NCBI RefSeq assembly: GCF_048541825.1
Contig: NZ_CP183332.1
Span: forward strand, 2,232,001-2,296,000
Direction: 5' to 3'
DNA length: 64,000 nucleotides
Origin: Caulobacter sp048541825
GTDB taxonomy: Bacteria; Pseudomonadota; Alphaproteobacteria; Caulobacterales; Caulobacteraceae
Under the pieces are notes generated by a model. That model made no database searches, was not told where the DNA came from, and was given only the letters and a program-made list of their open reading frames with translations. A program made the translations under genes and the position numbers. This document shows positions 59,160 through 64,000 of the stretch, in pieces (positions within the stretch are counted from its first letter, which is position 1; each line of letters starts with the position of its first letter).

Positions 59160-59867
59160 ATGGCCATCGCGCTCAATCCCCAGGGTTCAGGCCTTCCAGG
59201 ACTGGACCGCGGTCCGCGCAAGCCCTCGCCTGTGCTGGTCGTGGCGCTCGGCGCGTCCGCGGCCGTCCACATCGGGCTGATCGCCTATCTCGCCTATACG
59301 CGCTACGTGACGCCGTTGCCGGACGCTGGCGAAGACTCGGTCATCACGATCCAGCCCCCTTGGATCAAACCGCCACCTCCCCCGCCACCGAGGTCGACCG
59401 AGCGCCCACCCTCGAACCCGACTCCCTTGCATCCGCCTCTGGTGACACCCTTCACGCCGCCAGTCACTCTGCCCATCGCGCCGCCGGACCTCGTCGCGCC
59501 GCCCAGCCTCGCGGGCCCGCCGACCCTGACCTCAGACCCGCCGTTGGTCAGCCCTCCGGTCGCACCGACGGCCAAGGTCATCACCCGCGCCAACTGGCTG
59601 CGCAAACCCTCGGCCGGCGATCTGGCGCGCTACTATCCCGACGGCGCGGCCCGCCGCGAAATCTCGGGCAGCGCCACCCTGAACTGCGCCGTGGCGGCCA
59701 ATGGCGCGGTGCGCAACTGCATGATCGTGTCGGAGACGCCGGTTGGCGAAGGCTTCGGCGACGCGGCCCTGAAGCTGTCGCGCTTCTTCCGCATGAGCCC
59801 GCAGACCGAGGACGGCCAGGCCGTCGACGGCGCGACGGTGCGCATCCCAATCCGCTTCAGTCTGTAG
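59160..59867 (+). CDS. TonB-like energy-transducer protein
   Basis: A 235-residue protein with one N-terminal membrane segment (residues about 25-45, VLVVALGASAAVHIGLIAYLAY), a long Pro-rich linker (65-140, with PPPPPPP), and a C-terminal TonB-fold domain (YYPDGAARREISGSATLNCAVAANGAVRNCMIVSETP). It should couple the proton motive force to outer-membrane receptors together with ExbB/ExbD, not seen here. Start at 59160 after AAGGGAGA. The 190-bp upstream region is AT-rich compared with its surroundings. May serve a specific receptor set. Confidence 0.88.
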   Translation: MAIALNPQGSGLPGLDRGPRKPSPVLVVALGASAAVHIGLIAYLAYTRYVTPLPDAGEDSVITIQPPWIKPPPPPPPRSTERPPSNPTPLHPPLVTPFTPPVTLPIAPPDLVAPPSLAGPPTLTSDPPLVSPPVAPTAKVITRANWLRKPSAGDLARYYPDGAARREISGSATLNCAVAANGAVRNCMIVSETPVGEGFGDAALKLSRFFRMSPQTEDGQAVDGATVRIPIRFSL

Positions 59868-59905
59868 GCCGACCCCGTTCCGGCTTCCTTCCAGACTGAG
59901 GTGGT

Positions 59906-59938
59906 GGCCGGACCTCCCCCTCGAGGTCCGGCCTTCTC
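59906..59938. terminator. Hairpin between convergent TonB-like and acyl-CoA dehydrogenase genes
   Basis: GGCCGGACCTC (59906-59916) pairs with GAGGTCCGGCC (59923-59933) around CCCCTC, followed by TTCTCT on the plus strand. Stem is strong, T run weak; probably a terminator for the TonB-like gene. Confidence 0.6.
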
Positions 59939-59940
59939 TG

Positions 59941-61104
59941 TCAGTAGCTCTTGGGCAGGCCCAGCACGCGCTCGGCGATGAAGTTCAGGATCATCTCGCG
60001 GCTGATCGGCGCAATGCGGGCGATCATCGCCTCGCGGAAATAGCGCTCGACGTCATATTCCTTGGCGTAGCCCATGCCGCCATGCGCCAGGACGGCGTTC
60101 TCGCAGGCCGTGAAGCCGGCCTCAGCGCCCAGATATTTGGAAGCGTTGGCCTCGGCCCCGCAGTCCTTGCCCATGTCGTAGAGCGCGGCCGCCTTGAAGG
60201 CCAACAGGTTGGCCGCCTCCAGCTCGGCCCACGACCGGGCCAAGGGATGGGCGACACCCTGATTCTGGCCGATCGGCCGGCCAAAGACCACCCGCTCCTT
60301 GGCGTAGGTCGTGGCCTTCGCCAGGGCCGCCCGGCCCAGGCCAACCGCCTCGACCGCGAACAGCACTCGCTCCGGGTTAAGGCCGTGCAGCAGGTAGGCA
60401 AAGCCCTTGCCCTCCTCGCCGACCAGATCCTCGGCCGGCACGAACAGGTCCTCGATGAAGAGCATGTTACATTCGACGGCCTTGCGGCCCATCTTCGGGA
60501 TCGGCTTGGCCTCGATCTTCTCGCGGTCGGTATAGAACAGGCTCAGGCCCTGGGTCGGCTTGGCGCACTGGTCCTTGGGCGTGGTGCGGGCGATGATCAG
60601 GATCTTGTTGGCCCGCTGGGCGCCGGTGGTCCAGATCTTCCGGCCATTGAGGCGATAGCCACCGTCAACCTTTTCCGCCCGGGTCTCGAGGCTGGAAGTG
60701 TCCAGGCCCGAATTGGGCTCGGTCACCGCGAAGCACATCTTGTCCTCGCCAGAAATCAGACGGGGCAGATGCCTGGCCCGTTGTTCGTCGCTGCCGAACT
60801 TGACGATCGGCATCGGGCCAAAAATGTTGAGGTGGATGGCCGAGGCGCCCGAGAAGCCCGCGCCCGACTCGGTCACGGCCTGCATCATGATCGACGCTTC
60901 GGTCAGGCCCAGGCCCGCGCCGCCGACACTCTCCGGCATGGCCACGCCCAGCCATCCGCCCGCGGCAATGGCGGCGACGAAGTCCTCAGGGAAGTTTCCG
61001 CTCTCGTCGGTGCGGCGCCAGTAGTCGTCGTCGAACCCGGCGCACAGCTTGGCCACGCCCTCGCGGATCGCTTCCTGTTCGTCGGTCAGCCAAAATCCGG
61101 ACAT
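59941..61104 (-). CDS. Acyl-CoA dehydrogenase
   Basis: A 387-residue flavoenzyme introducing a double bond in acyl-CoA. CFAVTEPNSGLDTSSLETRAEK (FAD/substrate), RKIWTTGAQRANKILI, LNPERVLFAVEAVGLGRAALAKATTYAKERVVFGRPIGQNQGVAHPLARSWAELE, and HGGMGYAKEYDVERYFREAMIARIAPIS with the C-terminal helix are all typical. Neighbour ThiO-like gene is 18 bp upstream on the same strand, so co-transcription is possible. Substrate chain unknown. Confidence 0.95.
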   Translation of the reverse strand: MSGFWLTDEQEAIREGVAKLCAGFDDDYWRRTDESGNFPEDFVAAIAAGGWLGVAMPESVGGAGLGLTEASIMMQAVTESGAGFSGASAIHLNIFGPMPIVKFGSDEQRARHLPRLISGEDKMCFAVTEPNSGLDTSSLETRAEKVDGGYRLNGRKIWTTGAQRANKILIIARTTPKDQCAKPTQGLSLFYTDREKIEAKPIPKMGRKAVECNMLFIEDLFVPAEDLVGEEGKGFAYLLHGLNPERVLFAVEAVGLGRAALAKATTYAKERVVFGRPIGQNQGVAHPLARSWAELEAANLLAFKAAALYDMGKDCGAEANASKYLGAEAGFTACENAVLAHGGMGYAKEYDVERYFREAMIARIAPISREMILNFIAERVLGLPKSY

Positions 61105-61121
61105 CTCATTCCCCTGCTTGC

Positions 61122-62156
61122 CTATGCCTCGGGCTCTCGATCGAAACGGCGCGCATCGAACTGCGCCGCGTACGGTCCCGGGTCCTTGTCCGTCAGATAC
61201 GCCGCGACCAGACCCGCCACAAGCGGCGCCAACAACCAGCCGTTACGTCGCGCGCCGACCGCCAGCATGACACCGGGTCTTGCGCTCCAGCCCACCAGCG
61301 GCAGGCCATCGACTGTCGAAGCGCGCACGCCGACCTGCGTTGTCGCGGTCACGCCCGCCAGATTTTGCCGCAACGCCGTCGCCGCCTTCAGCAACGGAGC
61401 CGTCTTCACCGGGTCGGGCGCCAGATCATCTCGCCCAAACTCCATCGTCGCCCCCACCACCATGGGGGCGCCAGGACAGAGATAGACGCCGGGACCGCGC
61501 ACGACCGAGCCGGCGCCCAGGTCATGATCCAGACGAAGGATCTGTCCCTTGATCGGCGCCAGGGCTGCCGTTTCCGGAGCCAAGGCGCCGTTGCGTGAAG
61601 CTGCGCCGGTCGCCAGCACCAGGGCGTCGAAGCGCTCTGCCCGGCCGTCCGACAGGCTCAGGACGCCGTTCTGATAGCTGATGACAGAGGCGCTCTCGAA
61701 ACGGACGCCCAACGCGCTCGCCGCAGCTCTGAAGGTCGCAAGCGCGGCGTGAGCATCCAGCCGCCAGTCCTCGACGAGCAGTAGCGCGCCATCCGCATGG
61801 TGATCGTCAGGCAGACCCAAGGCAAGCCGCCGCGCCGCGATCGCGGCGAGCCAGCTGGCGCCGCCTTCGATGCGGACGCCGTCCTTCAGGACCTCGATGT
61901 CCAACCCATCGACAAAGACCGGCCACAGGTCCCTGGCCCGCCGCAACAGGGCCAGATGGGGCGTGGAGGCTTCATCGAACAGCGCTTCGCTGGCAGGTGC
62001 GAGCATGCCGGCGGCGACGCCCGAGGCGTTGTCACCGGGCGTGGCCGGATCGAAGACCGTCACGGCCAGTCCAGCGCGCGCCAGGGCCAGGGCCGTCGCC
62101 GAGCCGAAGGCTCCGGCGCCGGCCACCGCAATACGCGCGCCTGACACAGTTCCCAT
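61122..62156 (-). CDS. FAD-dependent glycine/D-amino-acid oxidase (ThiO-like)
   Basis: A 344-residue DAO-family flavoprotein: ARIAVAGAGAFGSATALALARAGLAVTVFD (FAD), GVAAGMLAPASEALFDE typical of ThiO, ASRNGALAPETAALAPIKGQILRL, and C-terminal GVRASTVDGLPLVGWSARPGVMLAVGARRNGWLLAPLVAG with the FAD-binding tail. ThiO makes dehydroglycine for thiamine synthesis. No thiS, thiG or TPP riboswitch was seen nearby, so assignment to thiamine synthesis is tentative. Start at ATG 62156, with GGGAGG 12 nt upstream; a TTG at 62165 is closer to it. Confidence 0.83.
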   Translation of the reverse strand: MGTVSGARIAVAGAGAFGSATALALARAGLAVTVFDPATPGDNASGVAAGMLAPASEALFDEASTPHLALLRRARDLWPVFVDGLDIEVLKDGVRIEGGASWLAAIAARRLALGLPDDHHADGALLLVEDWRLDAHAALATFRAAASALGVRFESASVISYQNGVLSLSDGRAERFDALVLATGAASRNGALAPETAALAPIKGQILRLDHDLGAGSVVRGPGVYLCPGAPMVVGATMEFGRDDLAPDPVKTAPLLKAATALRQNLAGVTATTQVGVRASTVDGLPLVGWSARPGVMLAVGARRNGWLLAPLVAGLVAAYLTDKDPGPYAAQFDARRFDREPEA

Positions 62157-62371
62157 GCGGCGCAATCACCTCCCGAGGCGCCAAAGGTCAAGCCCTTGCT
62201 GCCCAGAACTTTTGCTCGCCCAGATCAAATGGCTCCACCCTGACGCGCATTGACGCAGTGTGGGTGCACAGACGTGACTATGGGGGTCGGGTCAGGTTAT
62301 CTTGCAGCGTCCAATTGCGCCGCTCTCCCTAAGGAGGCTTTGGTCCGCGCCATTGGAAGGAATGGATTGGC

Positions 62372-62779
62372 ATGAACGAGAAGCCCGCCGCCGACCTGGC
62401 TCACCCCGTCGATCTGTATGTCGGCGCCCGCCTCAGAATACGGCGCAAGGTCATGGGCCTGAGCCAGACGCAAGTCGCAGACGCCTTGGGCATCACCTTC
62501 CAGCAGATCCAGAAGTACGAGCGCGGCTCCAACCGGATCAGCGCCTCCAAACTTTACGATGCCGCCCGCCTCCTGCAGGCCCCGGTGTCCTACTTCTTCG
62601 AGGGCCTGGGTGAGACCGATGGCGGCAATGACGACGGCTTCGCCCAGCGCATGACCGAATTCGTCTCGACGCCCGAAGGCCTGGAACTGGCCGCCCTGTT
62701 CCCGCGGCTCGACGATCGACGCCTGCGCCGGCGTGTGGTCGATCTGGTCCGGGCGATGGTCGAAGACGAACCAGGCTGA
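62372..62779 (+). CDS. XRE-family transcriptional regulator
   Basis: A 135-residue protein with a single Cro/CI helix-turn-helix: VGARLRIRRKVMGLSQTQVADALGITFQQIQKYERGSNRISASKLYDAARLLQAPVSYFFEG (residues about 18-78). The C-terminal part is acidic, then helical (DGFAQRMTEFVSTPEGLELAALFPRLDDRRLRRRVVDLVRAM). This layout matches the widespread alphaproteobacterial type related to Rhizobium PraR. Upstream region 62157-62371 has no recognised operator. Confidence 0.92.
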   Translation: MNEKPAADLAHPVDLYVGARLRIRRKVMGLSQTQVADALGITFQQIQKYERGSNRISASKLYDAARLLQAPVSYFFEGLGETDGGNDDGFAQRMTEFVSTPEGLELAALFPRLDDRRLRRRVVDLVRAMVEDEPG

Positions 62780-62930
62780 TGCAACGCGGACCGACGCGAT
62801 CCGCTGACTCGATGCGGTCAAACGGTCCGGTCGTGCGTTGAAAGACGCGGGGAGACTTTGCCACGCTTGCGTCGCGACCCAGAATCCGGGACAAGGAATT
62901 AATACTCTACTTTTTTGATAGAATTTATCC

Positions 62931-64000
62931 ATGCCCCCTCTCCCCCTCGTCGCCGTTGTCGGTGGCGGCTTCAGCGGTCTGATGACGGCCCTGCACCTGG
63001 CGAGAGCCGGAACCGTCCGGGTGCGGTTGATTGAGAGGTCTGCAAACTTCGCCCAAGGCGCAGCCTATTGCACGGCCAACCCCGACCATCTGCTGAATGT
63101 CCGGGCCGGCAATATGAGCGCCTGGCCAGACCAGCCGGACCATTTCGCCCAATGGCTTGCCCAGCGTCGCCCCGACGCCGGAGCCTTCGCCAGCCGGGGC
63201 GAGTACGGCCTCTACCTGCAAGCCCTTCTGGCGAACGCCGCCGGGGCTGACGGACGCCTGTCCCTCGCCGCTAACGAGGCGGTCGGACTGAACCCGAATG
63301 GCGCTGGATGGCGGATCGACTATGCCAGAGGCCAGGCCGAGCAGGTCGATGCAGTCGTACTGGCCCTGGGCAATCCACCGCCGGCCACACCTGTGGGCGT
63401 AGCGTCCGAGGTCACCGACAGTCCGCTGTATCACGCCGATCCCTGGCGTCTTCAGGCGTTGATCAACGACGCCATGACAGCGCCGACCCTGTTGATCGGC
63501 TCAGGCCTGACCATGGTCGATGTGGCCCTGAGTCTGGCCCGGTCCACGCCCGACCGCACGATGATCGCCCTGTCGCGCCGCGGTCTCGCCCCCCTGGCCC
63601 ACGCCGCGACGTCGCCGGTCGAAGCCCGGACGCCGCCCGCCAGCGCCTCGCCGATGGCCCTGCTGGTCTGGCTCAAGTCCGAAGCGCAACGCCAGGGCTG
63701 GCGCGAGGCTATCGATGCCCTGCGCCCGCACACCCAGGCGATCTGGCGTGGCTGGAACAGGGTCCAGCGCGCCCGTTTCCTGCGCCATGCCCGGCCCTAT
63801 TGGGATGTCCACCGGCATCGGCTGGCGCCCGAGGTTGCGGCTCGCGTCCAGGCCCTGATCGACAGCAGAGCCCTTGTCCTGCTGACCGGGCGCATCGAAA
63901 GCCTGACGAAGGGCCCCGAGGGCCTGCGGCTACAATGGCGGCGACGGGGGACAGATCAAACCCAGACCCTGGACGTCGGCTGCGCCATCAACTGCACCGG
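62931..64000 (+). CDS. FAD/NAD(P)-binding protein (incomplete at window end)
   Basis: A gene starting ATG 62931 and open to the last base, so its 3' end is outside. The N-terminus LVAVVGGGFSGLMTALHLARAG (GxGxxG FAD site), LIERSANFAQGAAYCTANPDHLLNVRAGNMSAWPD and a second dinucleotide site TLLIGSGLTMVDVALSLAR match the FAD-NAD(P)-binding (NAD_binding_9, HpxO/HI0933-like) class. The upstream AT-rich stretch (AATACTCTACTTTTTTGATAGAATTTATCC) likely holds its promoter. No substrate can be named. Confidence 0.88.
   Translation, partial: MPPLPLVAVVGGGFSGLMTALHLARAGTVRVRLIERSANFAQGAAYCTANPDHLLNVRAGNMSAWPDQPDHFAQWLAQRRPDAGAFASRGEYGLYLQALLANAAGADGRLSLAANEAVGLNPNGAGWRIDYARGQAEQVDAVVLALGNPPPATPVGVASEVTDSPLYHADPWRLQALINDAMTAPTLLIGSGLTMVDVALSLARSTPDRTMIALSRRGLAPLAHAATSPVEARTPPASASPMALLVWLKSEAQRQGWREAIDALRPHTQAIWRGWNRVQRARFLRHARPYWDVHRHRLAPEVAARVQALIDSRALVLLTGRIESLTKGPEGLRLQWRRRGTDQTQTLDVGCAINCT

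Noticed and set aside
62156..62371. TPP riboswitch upstream of the ThiO-like gene
   Set aside because: No conserved CTGAGA or similar THI-box elements in the 215-bp gap.
1..64000. CRISPR array, insertion sequence or prophage
   Set aside because: No spaced direct repeats, transposase, integrase or phage structural proteins were found.

Overview
The window reads as chromosome of an alphaproteobacterium of the Caulobacter group (Caulobacteraceae). The basis is very GC-rich, densely packed coding sequence; a maltodextrin locus (LacI regulator, alpha-glucosidase, alpha-amylase, large TonB-dependent receptor) laid out like the mal locus described in Caulobacter crescentus; a DUF2336 protein beside a hybrid histidine kinase; a perfect CtrA-type box (TTAA-N7-TTAACC); and a probable small RNA of the alphaproteobacterial alpha-r8/MmgR type. 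No rRNA, CRISPR array, insertion sequence, phage or plasmid genes were seen. There are two tRNA genes.

Layout. 1-8.9 kb: maltodextrin use (LacI tail, GH13 alpha-glucosidase, periplasmic GH13 alpha-amylase, divergent TonB receptor with tandem AATTTGCA operators) followed by a flavin-dependent halogenase. 9.0-10.2 kb: an unrecognised lipoprotein. 10.2-23.9 kb: an accessory catabolic cluster with two arylsulfatases, a metal-dependent alkylsulfatase, a haloalkane dehalogenase, a DsbA-fold isomerase, two long GST-like paralogues, an MBL-fold hydrolase, two small membrane proteins, a TetR regulator and a MazG-like pyrophosphohydrolase. Four intergenic regions of this cluster carry versions of one 19-bp dyad (TGGCAATATNNNTGNCACT), so the genes probably form one regulon. 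A formylglycine-generating enzyme, needed to activate arylsulfatases, lies at 41.4 kb.

24.0-32.7 kb: a large inverted repeat, a CAU tRNA, then envelope and lipid genes: a SIMPL protein, panD, lipoproteins, an M23 peptidase, an esterase, a winged-helix/membrane pair, a fatty-acyl-CoA synthetase and a double-motif aspartyl protease. 32.7-39.7 kb: housekeeping genes for class II DAHP synthase, an O-antigen-ligase-like protein, glutathione reductase, rpiA, glmU and gph. 39.8-40.3 kb: tRNA-Val, the small RNA on the minus strand, and a perfect pair of inverted DnaA boxes. 40.3-47.5 kb: dienelactone hydrolase, formylglycine-generating enzyme, WYL regulator, esterase, an RNA methyltransferase, and an MFS transporter divergent from a LacI regulator.

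47.5-64 kb: a globin-coupled chemoreceptor; a four-gene Mla-type lipid transport operon with 1-4 bp overlaps; a Nudix hydrolase; DUF2336 protein and hybrid kinase; a CoA-transferase; a CtrA-box-preceded lytic transglycosylase; a TonB-like protein; an acyl-CoA dehydrogenase; a ThiO-like oxidase; an XRE regulator; and an FAD/NAD(P)-binding protein cut by the window end. The main candidate for a little-described system is the sulfatase/dehalogenase/GST cluster with its shared operator.
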